Assembly (NCBI GenBank): GCA_937872385.1
Contig: CALMSO010000027.1
Span: forward strand, 62,001-126,000
DNA from: an uncultured Saprospiraceae bacterium
GTDB lineage: Bacteria > Bacteroidota > Bacteroidia > Chitinophagales > Saprospiraceae
Reading direction: 5' to 3'
DNA: 64,000 nt
The notes under the pieces are model-generated. The model was not told the origin of the DNA and did not search any database. It saw only the letters and a list, made by a program, of their open reading frames with translations. Below, piece after piece: positions 55,296 to 64,000 of the stretch. Numbering within the stretch: position 1 is the first letter of the stretch; the number at the start of each line of letters is the position of its first letter. The position numbers were made by a program, and so were the translations under genes.

Positions 55296-55937
55296 GTGCA
55301 GACCACCTATAAAATAAAGGAAATTTTCTACACCCTACAAGGTGAAGGCGCGCAGACCGGGCGTCCGGCGGTGTTTTGTCGTTTTACAGGCTGCAATCTC
55401 TGGAGTGGCCGCGAAGAAGACCGACATAAGGCCATCTGTCAGTTTTGCGACACGGATTTTTGGGGTACGGACGGACTCAACGGCGGGCGCTACACCCTCA
55501 GCGCATTAGCCGACCAAGTGGCGGCTACCTGGGAGCCGGGCTTGCAAATCGGACGCCCCTACGTAGTGTGCACAGGCGGTGAGCCGCTGCTACAATTGGA
55601 CGCACCGCTGATTCGGGCTTTTCAGGAACGAGGCTTTGAAGTAGCCGTTGAAACCAATGGTACCATTGCCGCGCCGGAGGGTTTGGACTGGATTTGCGTC
55701 AGCCCCAAAGCAGGTGCAGCACTCGTGCTCACACAAGGACACGAACTCAAGCTCGTATATCCGCAGCCAGGCGCCGAGCCGGAACGCTATGCTCAGCTTG
55801 ATTTTCTGCATTTTTTTCTGCAACCGATGGACAGCCCGCAACAGGAGCGCAATACGCAATTAGCCTTGCACTATTGTTTGCAAAACCCGCAGTGGCGCCT
55901 AAGTTTGCAAACGCACAAACTTCTGAATATTCCCTGA
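55296..55937 (+). CDS. queE: 7-carboxy-7-deazaguanine synthase
   Basis: 213 residues from a GTG at 55296 (VQTTYKIKEIFYTLQGEGAQTGRPA); the in-frame ATG at 55248 lies within the family A repeat and is unlikely. Radical SAM enzyme of the QueE family: cluster motif FTGCNLWSGREEDRHKAICQFCDTDF, the long CX14CX2C variant rather than CX3CX2C, then VCTGGEPLLQLD and VAVETNGT. Converts carboxytetrahydropterin to CDG in queuosine synthesis. Not linked to queC/queD here. Confidence 0.9.
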   Translation: MQTTYKIKEIFYTLQGEGAQTGRPAVFCRFTGCNLWSGREEDRHKAICQFCDTDFWGTDGLNGGRYTLSALADQVAATWEPGLQIGRPYVVCTGGEPLLQLDAPLIRAFQERGFEVAVETNGTIAAPEGLDWICVSPKAGAALVLTQGHELKLVYPQPGAEPERYAQLDFLHFFLQPMDSPQQERNTQLALHYCLQNPQWRLSLQTHKLLNIP

Positions 55938-55952
55938 AAAAAACGCACTGGA

Positions 55953-56939
55953 TTATAGTTGCTCGAACACCGTTTCCTCAATCTCTCGCATACACCGGAA
56001 ATGCCCTTTGGGGCAACGACTGTGCCCTATTTTGGAACAGGGGCGGCAGGATAAACCATTGACTTCCAGCACAGTACTGTAGTTCACCCCCGATGGATAA
56101 TACGGATACATCCCGAACTCCGGAATGGTATTGCCCCACACCGAGATAATCTTTTTGCGAAAAGCAGCCGCAACGTGCATCAGTCCGGTATCGTGTGTAA
56201 TTACCTGCGCGGCCTGCCGTACCATATCCGCCGATTGATTGAGCCGAAGTTGGCCACAGGCATTGAGCACGTGCGCGCCTGCCGCGGCCGCGATGTCAGC
56301 GCCCACCGGTGCGTCTTCTGGGCCGCCTAGTAGAATGATTGGTTGTTGGATTTTTCGACAAATCGAGATAATTTTGTCCGTCGGTAAGCGCTTGGTAGCG
56401 TGGGCTGCGCCAATGACGAAAGCCGTAAAAGGTGACGCGACAAGTGCCTGAGGAAAAATCTCCTGAAATGCAGTACCCCCGACGGGCAGTGCATCGGCAT
56501 TGGGAATGAAATAATCTAAGCCCTGGCCGTCGTTGCTCACGCCTAAAGCCTGGATGGTAGCGAGGTAGCGATCTACAATGTGCACTGGTGGCAGGCGATT
56601 GATTTTCAGGTTGACTATCAGCCATTTAGCGGCGTTTATTTTGTCAAAATGGTAGCTTTTCACGCCAAGGGCCCGCTTCACCCGCCAACTGCGCAGGTTG
56701 TGATGTAGATCAATGATGTAATCGTACCGCTCTTTTTTCAACAAAGGTACTACTTCCGTTACTTCCTTTTCGATGGTAATGAGCCGCTCGATGTACGGAT
56801 TGGCCTCCAGCACTGCCCGAAAGGATTTTTTGGTAAGGTAGTGCACCTCCGCGCCCAACTGCTGCCGCAGGCAACGCACCACCGGCGTGGTCAGCACAAT
56901 ATCACCAATAGAAGAAAAACGAATAATGAGTATTTTCAT
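55953..56939 (-). CDS. Glycosyltransferase family 9 (heptosyltransferase-like)
   Basis: 328 residues. GT-B fold of family 9: MKILIIRFSSIGDIVLTTPVVRCLRQQLGAEVHYLTKKSF at the start, FVIGAAHATKRLP in the middle, then VITHDTGLMHVAAAFRKKIISVWGNTIPEFGMYPYYP (the donor-binding DTGLMHVAAA motif). It adds heptose or a related sugar to lipopolysaccharide. C-terminal Cys-rich segment (SCRPCSKIGHSRCPKGHFRCM) is typical of many members. Convergent with queE; separated from the DUF6503 gene by a family B repeat. Confidence 0.93.
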   Translation of the reverse strand: MKILIIRFSSIGDIVLTTPVVRCLRQQLGAEVHYLTKKSFRAVLEANPYIERLITIEKEVTEVVPLLKKERYDYIIDLHHNLRSWRVKRALGVKSYHFDKINAAKWLIVNLKINRLPPVHIVDRYLATIQALGVSNDGQGLDYFIPNADALPVGGTAFQEIFPQALVASPFTAFVIGAAHATKRLPTDKIISICRKIQQPIILLGGPEDAPVGADIAAAAGAHVLNACGQLRLNQSADMVRQAAQVITHDTGLMHVAAAFRKKIISVWGNTIPEFGMYPYYPSGVNYSTVLEVNGLSCRPCSKIGHSRCPKGHFRCMREIEETVFEQL

Positions 56940-57002
56940 AAATCCTTTACTGCATAATGGGGTTCAATAAGCACTTAGACATAATTATTTTCAGCATCAA
57001 AA

Positions 57003-57159
57003 TACATAAACAACTGATTATCAGTTATCAGATTTTAGATAAGAGACGATAGATATTAGATGCGGTCTCAACCTTTCAACTTTTCAACCCTTTTCAACCC
57101 CCATTCATCCTATTCCCCCATTCACCCCATTCCCCATTAACAAAAACAATGTCCCATTA
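57003..57159 (-). repeat. Family B intergenic repeat, copy B3
   Basis: Between the DUF6503 stop (57166) and the glycosyltransferase start (56939), both minus strand. In transcription order: GTAATGGGACATTGTTTTTG, GAATGGGG-type units, AGGGTTGAAA-type units, GACCGCATCTAATATCTATCG, ATAACTGATAATCAG, TTGTTTATG. Lacks the AACAGCG block of B1/B2. Confidence 0.65.
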
Positions 57160-57165
57160 CTTCCA

Positions 57166-57969
57166 TCAATTATTCAGAACGATTACTTCCACATTTTCGC
57201 TGTCAATACGCGACAATTCTTCTAATTCGCCATTAGCGAAAAGCTGATCGAAAGTAGCTACTTGTAGGTTGGCGGGGTCTTTGGGCTTGTAATTAATATA
57301 ATCCGCAAAGCGAATGCCATTGATTTCGCGCACATTATACGCTTCGCGGAAGCGCGCACCGCCGCCGTCGGTTTGATAATTATAAGCGAGATAATCCATT
57401 GTCTGTTCGTCGCGGTGTATCCAATAAACGTATTCATCTTCAAAATCCTTACCGCCGCCCTCCTGCCGGAAAGTAACCCTGATTTTGTGGTACGGTTTGC
57501 CCTTGAGCGTTGTTTCGCCGAGGTATTCGCGGATGGCGGCTCGGTCATTGAGTGGCGCTGGCAGCAGGGCAAAGTACAGCACCGAGTTCACCGAATTGGC
57601 GTAAGCCGAACTATCCTTGGCACTCAAGGATGCGCGCTGCCCATTAATCTCGCGGTACAGCCCGCCATTGTTGAGCACGTCCCGGATTTGCCGGCCCGAG
57701 GTGTCGGTAAAGATGCGCTCGTATTCAAATGAGCTGCCCTGTCGGCGTGCCTTGTATTGCCGTTCACGGAAAGTGAAGCGAATCAAACTGTTATCGTATA
57801 AAGCGCCGCCGTGCTGTATAATGGTTTGATTTACAATACTATCTGCAAGAGTGCGCTTTGTTTCGGATATGCGTACTACCGAGGATTGCGCATCGGTTGA
57901 TGGCTCGCTTTGGCAAGCAATTAGAAACAGCAGGCAGCAGCACAGGAGTTTTCCGGATTTCATCTTCAA
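57166..57969 (-). CDS. DUF6503 family lipoprotein
   Basis: 267 residues; start at 57969 (MKMKSGKLLCCCLLFLIAC) or two codons later. Lipobox LIAC with Cys19. The mature region matches DUF6503: IVNQTIIQHGGALYDNSLIRFTFRERQYKARR, LLPAPLNDRAAIREYLGETTLKGKPYHKIRVTFRQEGGGKDFEDEYVYWIHRDEQTMDYLAYNY. It has a beta-rich fold as in outer-membrane LolA-like carriers. Function unknown; periplasmic or outer-membrane anchored. Confidence 0.85.
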   Translation of the reverse strand: MKMKSGKLLCCCLLFLIACQSEPSTDAQSSVVRISETKRTLADSIVNQTIIQHGGALYDNSLIRFTFRERQYKARRQGSSFEYERIFTDTSGRQIRDVLNNGGLYREINGQRASLSAKDSSAYANSVNSVLYFALLPAPLNDRAAIREYLGETTLKGKPYHKIRVTFRQEGGGKDFEDEYVYWIHRDEQTMDYLAYNYQTDGGGARFREAYNVREINGIRFADYINYKPKDPANLQVATFDQLFANGELEELSRIDSENVEVIVLNN

Positions 57970-58065
57970 CTTTTTTTACAAATGAAAAAATTTACAATAC
58001 CGGTTAGACCCCCTTGTGTTCCGTTTTTATCCGACAGATGCACCCAACTGTAGCTGCTACGACAC

Positions 58066-59385
58066 CTAAGGCTGCGAAGCGATGTTGCGTTGCCACAGTT
58101 CTTGCCCATCTACGTCGAAAATGCGCATGGTCAGTTGGCGCTCCTCCCGTTTGCCAGAAAATTCGAGCAGCCCGAAATTGCGTTGGGTCACTAAGGTACC
58201 TTCGAGGCGGAATTTATTGTCCGTTTCCACATTGCGCGCAAAGCCGGAAGTAAGTGGCGATACGGTCAGGTCATACACCATATTGCCGCGGGCGTTGGTG
58301 TATATATCTAACTCGGTGTGGTGGCGGTCGCCGGTCAAGAAAATCACATTTTTGATATTCTCCTCCTCAATGCGGCGCAGCAGATAAGCACGCTCTTCCG
58401 GGTAGAAATGGATATAATTTTCGTGCACCGCCGAAGTACTGAGCACCTGTCCGCCAATGGCAATCATTTTGAAAGGGGCGCGACTATTGACGAGGCCGTC
58501 CATGAGCCATTCGATTTGCTCCTTGCCCAGCATGGCGCGCTCGCCCGTGAGGCGCAGGTCGGCATTGCGATGGTAGCGATTATCAAGCAGAAAAAAGTCA
58601 ATATCATTCCATTGAAAATGGGTAGTAGTGCCCGGCTGCCCGTGAATGCCGTACGTCGGATTCGCCCAGAACAGGCGGAAAGCTTCGAGGGTAGTTTCTT
58701 TCATCGGAAAGCTGCGGTCGGAGTCGTTGGGGCCAAAGTCGTGGTCATCCCAGATGGCATAATGATGCGCCGAAGCCAGCAGCGGCTGGAGTTCCGGCAG
58801 CGAGCGCGAGTGCGTGTAGCGGTGCATAATGCCCGTGCGCGAGTACCAGTCGGCTTCCCGCAAATAGACGTTGTCGCCCAACCAGAGCATCACATCGGGG
58901 CGCATTTTCTGGATGCTGGTAAAGATTTGATATTCACCGCCGTAGGGCGTACCGGGGCGGTCGTAGGGTGGGTCGTTCACATAGGTACAGCTACCCAGCG
59001 CCACCTTGAAATCGGGTGCATCATTGCGCCATTGCCAGAGCGTTTGCGTCTGGAAGGTAGTCGGATAATCAAATGAGACAGGTTTATCATTGATAAGCAA
59101 TTGATAATCATAGCGTTTGCCAGGTTGCACCTTGTCGGCAATGAGTTGGGCGGTAAAAGCAGCGGCTTTCTCTGTACGCAGGGGGTCGGTGAGCAGGCGT
59201 TGGGCCGGGCTGCCTTGTTCCCAGTAGGCAATTTGCACTTTGGCGGGTTCTTTGGTTTGTACCCAGAGCGCCACTTCCAGCATTTGGGAATAGCCCACCA
59301 TGGGGCCTGCTTGCAGAAGGGCTTTCTGTGCAAACGTATTGATATTGAGCAATAAAAACAAGAGAAAAAACAAAACCGGACGCAT
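58066..59385 (-). CDS. PhoD-like alkaline phosphatase family protein, exported
   Basis: 439 residues. Signal peptide MRPVLFFLLFLLLNINTFAQ. N-terminal fibronectin-like domain, then the PhoD metallophosphatase core: KVALGSCTYVN, MRPDVMLWLGDNVYLREADW, YAIWDDHDFGPNDSDRSF (metal-ligand DDHDFG), FFLLDNRYHR and VIFLTGDRHHTELDI. These Asp/His residues bind Fe/Ca in PhoD phosphodiesterases. Probably periplasmic scavenging of phosphate from phospho- or phosphodiesters. Single gene; the leader region upstream is a repeat/mobile-element tract. Confidence 0.9.
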   Translation of the reverse strand: MRPVLFFLLFLLLNINTFAQKALLQAGPMVGYSQMLEVALWVQTKEPAKVQIAYWEQGSPAQRLLTDPLRTEKAAAFTAQLIADKVQPGKRYDYQLLINDKPVSFDYPTTFQTQTLWQWRNDAPDFKVALGSCTYVNDPPYDRPGTPYGGEYQIFTSIQKMRPDVMLWLGDNVYLREADWYSRTGIMHRYTHSRSLPELQPLLASAHHYAIWDDHDFGPNDSDRSFPMKETTLEAFRLFWANPTYGIHGQPGTTTHFQWNDIDFFLLDNRYHRNADLRLTGERAMLGKEQIEWLMDGLVNSRAPFKMIAIGGQVLSTSAVHENYIHFYPEERAYLLRRIEEENIKNVIFLTGDRHHTELDIYTNARGNMVYDLTVSPLTSGFARNVETDNKFRLEGTLVTQRNFGLLEFSGKREERQLTMRIFDVDGQELWQRNIASQP

Positions 59386-59523
59386 ACTATTCTTTTTTGC
59401 GCTAAGCTAAGGCCCAAGCCGCGATTCTGCGTAGTGGCGGAGGTTAATTTTATGTAAAGAAGTTTTGGCTTGGCAATGGCGCGGATATACGGTTTGCGAT
59501 TTGCAAAGTCCGAGTTACTATTT

Positions 59524-59533
59524 TATAAAAAAT
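59524..59533. repeat. Left target-site duplication of the MITE-like element
   Basis: TATAAAAAAT, repeated exactly at 59698-59707. Confidence 0.65.
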
Positions 59534-59697
59534 GCGAATATCGAGCTAAGTCCGAAGGGGTAAAACATTTATAGCTAATTGATAATCAATGGTTTTGAAG
59601 CCCAAAGGAGTAACACCGTGCTGGTGTAATAGGTCACCCCCGCTGGGGTTCGTTTTTACGTATATGCGATGCTTTAATCATTTGAACCCGATATTCG
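59534..59697. mobile_element. MITE-like non-autonomous element (~164 bp)
   Basis: Bounded by 9-bp perfect terminal inverted repeats CGAATATCG (59535-59543) and CGATATTCG (59689-59697), and by a perfect 10-bp direct repeat outside. Inside are GTCCGAAGGGGTAAAACATT, the small hairpin ACACC-GTGCT-GGTGT and CCCCCGCTGGGG. It has no coding capacity. The GAAGGGGT..ACATTTATAG motif resembles, from memory, a repeat common in Bacteroidota genomes. The transposase family that moved it is not identifiable. Confidence 0.65.
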
Positions 59698-59707
59698 TAT
59701 AAAAAAT
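59698..59707. repeat. Right target-site duplication of the MITE-like element
   Basis: TATAAAAAAT, identical to 59524-59533. Confidence 0.65.
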
Positions 59708-59820
59708 TGAAAAACAAGCTTTTGCAAATAAATAAGCACGTCATTTCCAATAAAAAAGGGCATTATACGCTGCCTACTGCCCCTTTTATTCAATCAATAA
59801 GGGGGGCGCAGCGCAGGATG

Positions 59821-62817
59821 TTAGGCTAATTTTTGCTTGATTTCTACAATTTCAAAGCCTTCGATGATATCACCCTCGCGGATGTCATTGTAATTTTCAA
59901 TAGAAATACCGCACTCCATACCATTTTTGACTTCCTTCACATCGTCTTTGAAGCGCTTGAGCGAAGCGATTTTGGCAGCAGCGCCCTCGCGGGTCGGATA
60001 GACCACAATCCCGTCGCGGATGATGCGTACGCTGGTGTTGCGAGTGATTTTACCTTCTTGCACATAGCAGCCGGCAATAGTACCCACTTTACTGATTTTG
60101 AACACCTCGCGTACTTCCACTTGTGCAATAATGCGTTCTTCCTTCGTGGGTTCGAGCATCCCCTCGATAGCGGATTTGATTTCCCCAATGGCTTCGTAAA
60201 TGATGGAATACAATTTGATTTGTACGCCTTCCTTTTCTGCCAATTTGCGCGCATTAGAAGAAGGGCGCACCTGGAAACCAACGATAATAGCATCGGACGC
60301 GGAGGCCAGCAATACATCGGACTCGGTAATAGCGCCGACCGCCCGGTGAATCACATTGACCTGAACGGTTTCGATGGAAAGTTTGATCAAAGAATCGGAG
60401 AGTGCTTCTACGGAACCGTCCACATCCGCCTTAACGATAAGGTTGAGTTCTTTGAAATTGCCAAGTGCCAGACGCCGTCCAATTTCATCGAGGCTGATTC
60501 GTTTGGTAGCGCGATTGGCTTGCTCGCGGGCAATCTGGGCGCGCTTCGAAGCAATCTGGCGGGCTTCTTGGTCGTTTTCGACTTCTTTCATTCGCTCGCC
60601 AGCCTGAGGAGCGCCATTGAGACCCAGCACCAATACGGGCGTAGAAGGCCCGACGCTTTTCACGCGTTTGCCTCGTTCGTTGAACATAGCCTTGACTTTG
60701 CCAGAATACTCACCAGCTACAATAGGATCACCGATATCAAGTTTGCCATTTTGTACTAAAATTTTGGCTACATAGCCGCGGCCCTTATCGAGCGAAGCTT
60801 CTAGCACAGTGCCCGTAGCCACCCGGTCAGGATTGGCTTGCAATTCTAATAGTTCGGCTTCGAGTAGCACTTTTTCGAGTAGCAAATCAATATTCAAGCC
60901 TGTTTTAGCTGAAATATCCTGCGACTGGTACTTGCCGCCCCACTCTTCCACTAAGAAATTCATACTGGCTAGCTCCTGCTTGATGCGTTCGGGCGCAGCG
61001 CCGTCTTTGTCAATTTTATTGATAGCGAAAACGATGGGTACATTGGCGGCCTGGGCGTGGCTAATCGCTTCGCGGGTTTGTGGCATGATGCTGTCGTCGG
61101 CAGCGATTACAATGATGGCAATATCCGTGATTTTGGCACCCCGTGCACGCATGGCGGTAAACGCTTCGTGGCCTGGTGTATCGAGGAAAGTAATTTTCTT
61201 TTCATTGACCACCACTTCATAAGCCCCGATGTGTTGGGTAATACCTCCGGCTTCGCTTTCGACCACTTTTGCTTTGCGAATATAGTCGAGCAAAGATGTT
61301 TTACCGTGGTCAACGTGTCCCATTACGGTCACAATTGGTGCGCGTGGCGCGAGGTCTTCGGGGTCATCAATGATTTCATCCTCCTCCTCGATTTGCTCTT
61401 CTACACTGATGAATTCTACCTCATGTCCGAATTCTTCGGCAATCAATTCTATAATTTCTGCATCGAGGCGCTGGTTGATGGATACAATAACGCCCAGATT
61501 GAGGCAAGCTGTAATCACTTCGGTGACGGCCACATCCATGAGGCTGGCCAACTCAGATACCGATACAAATTCGGTCACTTCCAATTTGCCGGTTTCGCCC
61601 TCTTGCTCGATCAGCTCTTGGCGTTCGCGGTGGCGTTCGCGGTTATCGCGGCGAATTTTTTGGCGTTTCTTTTTACCCCCACCGGAGAGGCGCGCCATTG
61701 TTGCGCGGATTTGGTCTTCCACTTCTTTTTTTGACACCTCTTTGGAGTCGTCCCTTACGTTGCCGCGGCCCCGGTCATCTGAGCGGCCCTTGCCGGGTGC
61801 TTCTGGTCTTCTGGTTTCTTTTGGTGTGCCACTACCACCACCCGTTTGCCCTTCGGTTGGGGTTACTTTCTTGCGCTTGCGGCGACGTTTTTTGCGAGCA
61901 GCATCATCGCCTTCGCTCGGGGCTGGCTTGTCTTTAGCTGCTTTGTTCTCAACTACAGGCTCTGTTTTGGGCTTTTCTTTCTCCTTTTCTTTTTTCTTTT
62001 TGGGCTTTTTGAATTTATCAGTGTCTATTTTGCCCAGAATTTTCAATCCGCGTAGCTCCGGCGATTCTGCCCGATAGATCCCCTCATCACTTCCTTTCTT
62101 TTGAGATTCTTCTGCGGGCGATGGGGTTACTACATCGGGTTTGGGTGGCGCGGTCGAAGCAGGTTTTTTCTGTTCTACAGGTTGCTCCTGTTTGGCAGGC
62201 GGTGGAGGTGGCGTTTCTTTTTTAGCTTCCACAATTGGGGCTTCCTTGACCGGCGGCTTGGGTACGGCCGGTTTTTCCACTACGGGCGGCGCTGCTTCAG
62301 ATGCTTCGACTTTGGGTGCTTTGACTTCTTTTTTGTCCTCGACTTTTTCTGCTGGCGGCGCTTTTTCTACCGGCGGCGGAGGGGTAGATTGGGCTGGGGG
62401 TTGCTGTGCAGCACCTTTTTTGGCAAGGTCTATTTTGCCTACTACCGTCAGGCGGGGCTTGAGGATGGAAGTTCTTTCTTCACGAGGTGTTTCTTCCTTT
62501 GGGGGTGTGGGCGCGCTCTCGGTTTTCGGAGCGGCTTTGTCTTCAATGACAGGAGCGGCCGGTTTTTCTACTTTGGGCGGCGGTGGTGGAACGGTTTCCT
62601 TTTTTGCGCCGGGCCGATTGCCGATGATGAGCTGGTCGGCTTGTTCTTTAATGTCTCGGTCTTTGGAAAATTCTTTTAGCAAAATGTGATGCATTTCATC
62701 CGTGACTTTGGCCGAGGGTTTGTCCTCTAAATCGAAGCCATGGGTGTTGAGGTATTCTACAATGGTAGAAGTACCTACATTCAATTCTTTTGCTATCTTG
62801 ACTAAACGTAACGTCAT
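59821..62817 (-). CDS. infB: Translation initiation factor IF-2
   Basis: 998 residues. The N-terminal IF2_N subdomain ([27 protein letters not shown]) is followed by a very long Pro/Lys/Glu/Ala-rich linker (about 80-380), then a basic stretch ([19 protein letters not shown]) and a second IF2_N-like subdomain ([34 protein letters not shown]). The G domain follows, with GHVDHGKT (~500-507), DTPGHEAF and NKID, then domains II-IV. Binds fMet-tRNA and joins the ribosomal subunits. Follows nusA, as in most bacteria, but with a 299-base gap containing its own promoter candidate. Confidence 0.96.
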   Translation of the reverse strand: MTLRLVKIAKELNVGTSTIVEYLNTHGFDLEDKPSAKVTDEMHHILLKEFSKDRDIKEQADQLIIGNRPGAKKETVPPPPPKVEKPAAPVIEDKAAPKTESAPTPPKEETPREERTSILKPRLTVVGKIDLAKKGAAQQPPAQSTPPPPVEKAPPAEKVEDKKEVKAPKVEASEAAPPVVEKPAVPKPPVKEAPIVEAKKETPPPPPAKQEQPVEQKKPASTAPPKPDVVTPSPAEESQKKGSDEGIYRAESPELRGLKILGKIDTDKFKKPKKKKEKEKEKPKTEPVVENKAAKDKPAPSEGDDAARKKRRRKRKKVTPTEGQTGGGSGTPKETRRPEAPGKGRSDDRGRGNVRDDSKEVSKKEVEDQIRATMARLSGGGKKKRQKIRRDNRERHRERQELIEQEGETGKLEVTEFVSVSELASLMDVAVTEVITACLNLGVIVSINQRLDAEIIELIAEEFGHEVEFISVEEQIEEEDEIIDDPEDLAPRAPIVTVMGHVDHGKTSLLDYIRKAKVVESEAGGITQHIGAYEVVVNEKKITFLDTPGHEAFTAMRARGAKITDIAIIVIAADDSIMPQTREAISHAQAANVPIVFAINKIDKDGAAPERIKQELASMNFLVEEWGGKYQSQDISAKTGLNIDLLLEKVLLEAELLELQANPDRVATGTVLEASLDKGRGYVAKILVQNGKLDIGDPIVAGEYSGKVKAMFNERGKRVKSVGPSTPVLVLGLNGAPQAGERMKEVENDQEARQIASKRAQIAREQANRATKRISLDEIGRRLALGNFKELNLIVKADVDGSVEALSDSLIKLSIETVQVNVIHRAVGAITESDVLLASASDAIIVGFQVRPSSNARKLAEKEGVQIKLYSIIYEAIGEIKSAIEGMLEPTKEERIIAQVEVREVFKISKVGTIAGCYVQEGKITRNTSVRIIRDGIVVYPTREGAAAKIASLKRFKDDVKEVKNGMECGISIENYNDIREGDIIEGFEIVEIKQKLA

Positions 62818-62990
62818 TATATGTTTTTAGTGCTTTGACAACGTCTGGGCGATAGACAAAAGCTGTACGATGTGCTGTTCTCCTTTACATATCTTACTAT
62901 CTTTTCTGGATGAATAAAATCAAAAGGTGCATAATCAAAAGCTTTTGCCTGTCAATTTTTTAAAAGTATGAAATACGTCGTATTTCGGCG

Positions 62991-62998
62991 CAAAGATA
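62991..62998 (-). promoter_or_regulatory. Candidate -7 box (TATCTTTG) for infB
   Basis: Exact TAnnTTTG match on the minus strand, in the nusA-infB gap and 174 bases before the infB start. Confidence 0.4.
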
Positions 62999-63116
62999 AG
63001 AGTAAAAACCATGTATGGGTAACTCTTTTGTTAAAAAACAGCCGGAACACCAATTATTTCGGGATTGAAACAATGCCCGGTCTAAAAGAGTTCCCCATAC
63101 GTACGGTACGCCTTTG

Positions 63117-64000
63117 TTACTCTTCAAATTCTTCAGCGAGGATGCGCATCACATCACGCACGGTTTCCTCTTCCAAGTCGGTGCGGCGCACGAGTTCCTC
63201 TACTTTGAGGGCTAATACGCTGCGAGCAGTATCACAACCGATACCCTTGAGGGCATCAATGACCCAGTCTTCAATTTCGTCAGAGAATTCTTCCAAATCT
63301 ACGTCATCAATTTCGACTTCCTGATTATTTCTGAATACATCAATCTCAAAATCAGTGAGTTGGCTGGCCAATTTGATGTTCGTTCCGCCCTTGCCAATGG
63401 CGAGGGATACCTGGTCGGGGTCGAGATATACTGCCGCTCGGCGGGCATCCATATCGAGGTTGATATTGCTCACTTTGGCTGGCGTGAGTGCGCGCTGGAT
63501 GAACAAGGTCGGGTTATTCGTATAATTGACAATATCAATATTTTCGTTGTTCAATTCCCGAACAATACCATGAATACGGGAGCCTTTCATGCCGACGCAG
63601 GCCCCCACGGGGTCGATACGGTCGTCGTAGGATTCTACGGCTACCTTAGCACGCTCGCCGGGGAGGCGCACGATTTTTTTGATTTCAATCAGCCCATCGT
63701 CAATTTCCGGTACTTCTTGTTCGAGCAGTTTGGCCAAAAATTCGCTATCCGTGCGCGACACAATCACTACCGGGGTGTTGTTTTTCATTTCTACCTGCTT
63801 AATGACGCCGCGCACGATGTCGCCTTTGCGTACAAAATCGCCGCGAATCATCTCTTGGCGCGGTAGCAAGAGTTCTGTGCCGGTGGCATCGTCGAGCAGC
63901 AGGATGTCTTTTTTCATTACTTGGCTCACTTCGCCCGATACCAAATCGCCAATGCGCTCGCTGTATTTTTTATAAATTTCGTCTTTTTCCAGCTCCATGA
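63117..64000 (-). CDS. nusA: Transcription termination/antitermination protein NusA (5' part cut by the window edge)
   Basis: Open to the right edge; about 294 residues of the ~410-residue Bacteroidota form are present. Visible: S1 domain (GDLVSGEVSQVMKKDILLLDDATGTELLLPRQEMIRGDFVRKGDIVRGVIKQVE), KH1 (PVGACVGMKGSRIHGIVRELNNENIDIVNY) and KH2 (VSLAIGKGGTNIKLASQLTDFEIDVF). The short acidic C-terminus ends at 63117. Missing: most of the RNA-polymerase-binding N-terminal domain. Binds RNA polymerase and nascent RNA to modulate pausing and termination. Confidence 0.94.
   Translation of the reverse strand, partial: MELEKDEIYKKYSERIGDLVSGEVSQVMKKDILLLDDATGTELLLPRQEMIRGDFVRKGDIVRGVIKQVEMKNNTPVVIVSRTDSEFLAKLLEQEVPEIDDGLIEIKKIVRLPGERAKVAVESYDDRIDPVGACVGMKGSRIHGIVRELNNENIDIVNYTNNPTLFIQRALTPAKVSNINLDMDARRAAVYLDPDQVSLAIGKGGTNIKLASQLTDFEIDVFRNNQEVEIDDVDLEEFSDEIEDWVIDALKGIGCDTARSVLALKVEELVRRTDLEEETVRDVMRILAEEFEE

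Larger units (their letters stand above)
59486..59769 (+). repeat. Family A intergenic repeat, copy A4 (interrupted)
   Basis: Left part 59486-59533 (TATACGG-TTTGCGA-TTTGCAA heptamers, AGTCCGAGTT, ATTTTATAAAAAAT). Right part 59708-59769 (TGAAAAACAAGCTTTTG, AAGCACGTCATTTCCAATAA, GGGCATTATACG). Removing the insert and one copy of the 10-bp duplication gives a 110-base repeat colinear with A3. Confidence 0.7.
59386..59820. other. Intergenic region with a family A repeat split by a MITE-like element
   Basis: No gene. 59486-59769 holds copy A4 of family A interrupted by the element at 59534-59697. A CCCCTTTTATT/AATAAGGGG hairpin (59780-59804) lies just after the infB stop. Confidence 0.6.

Overview
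The window is a gene-dense chromosomal segment of a Bacteroidota bacterium. It fits best with the Saprospirales/Lewinella-like side of the phylum, though this is an inference from gene content and not a phylogenetic result. Evidence for the phylum: a surface protein with a type IX secretion (T9SS) type A C-terminal signal, TonB-type energy transducers, DUF2851 and DUF6503 proteins, Bacteroidota-style -7 promoter boxes (TAnnTTTG) in front of many genes, and almost no Shine-Dalgarno signals. Both ends of the window cut genes: a minus-strand M16-like peptidase at the left edge and nusA at the right edge. I see no tRNA, rRNA or CRISPR array.

Layout. 1-4.4 kb (minus strand): truncated M16 homologue, a tiny Cys-rich lipopeptide, an NmrA-like NAD(P)-binding protein, an ECF sigma factor overlapping its putative membrane anti-sigma partner, and a MoxR/ChlI-like AAA+ ATPase. 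4.5-9 kb: a lipoprotein, cryptochrome DASH, the ribosome-rescue factor ArfB and malic enzyme. 9.3-14.4 kb: a minus-strand run (Psd, a MobA-like transferase, a DmpA-type peptidase, a Tat-exported aminotransferase, an MFS transporter). 14.7-23.2 kb: DUF2851, LpxK, AnmK, lipoprotein cytochrome c, a prohibitin-like protein, an EF-G paralogue with a degenerate GTPase site, and a DUF4870 protein. 23.3-27.5 kb: a lone 7TM domain, EtfA and EtfB, and an AI-2E-family transporter. 27.7-29.9 kb: an AT-richer, probably acquired cytosine-methyltransferase/DUF4928 restriction-modification pair. 30-33.7 kb: a 1227-residue surface protein with ten Ig-like repeats. 34-45.6 kb: FadH-like reductase, peptidase, QueG, TonB, a T9SS cargo protein, AsnS. 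45.9-57.9 kb: PurL, a TlpA-like lipoprotein, an MhqO/MhqD-like pair, outer-membrane proteins, RimO, QueE, a glycosyltransferase and a DUF6503 lipoprotein. 58-64 kb: PhoD-like phosphatase, IF-2 and NusA.

What stands out is mostly between genes. (i) Two families of dispersed intergenic repeats built from degenerate heptanucleotides: family A, four copies, and family B, three copies. Family B always lies between two co-directional genes, in the same orientation relative to transcription. (ii) One family A copy is split by a ~164-bp element with inverted ends and a perfect 10-bp target-site duplication, so a MITE-like insertion can be reconstructed. (iii) A shared palindrome, TAGCGAA-WW-TTCGCTA, lies upstream of both etfB and the fadH-like gene. 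This suggests a common fatty-acid-oxidation regulator whose gene is not in the window. (iv) A 14-bp palindrome stands in front of the MhqO/MhqD-like pair.
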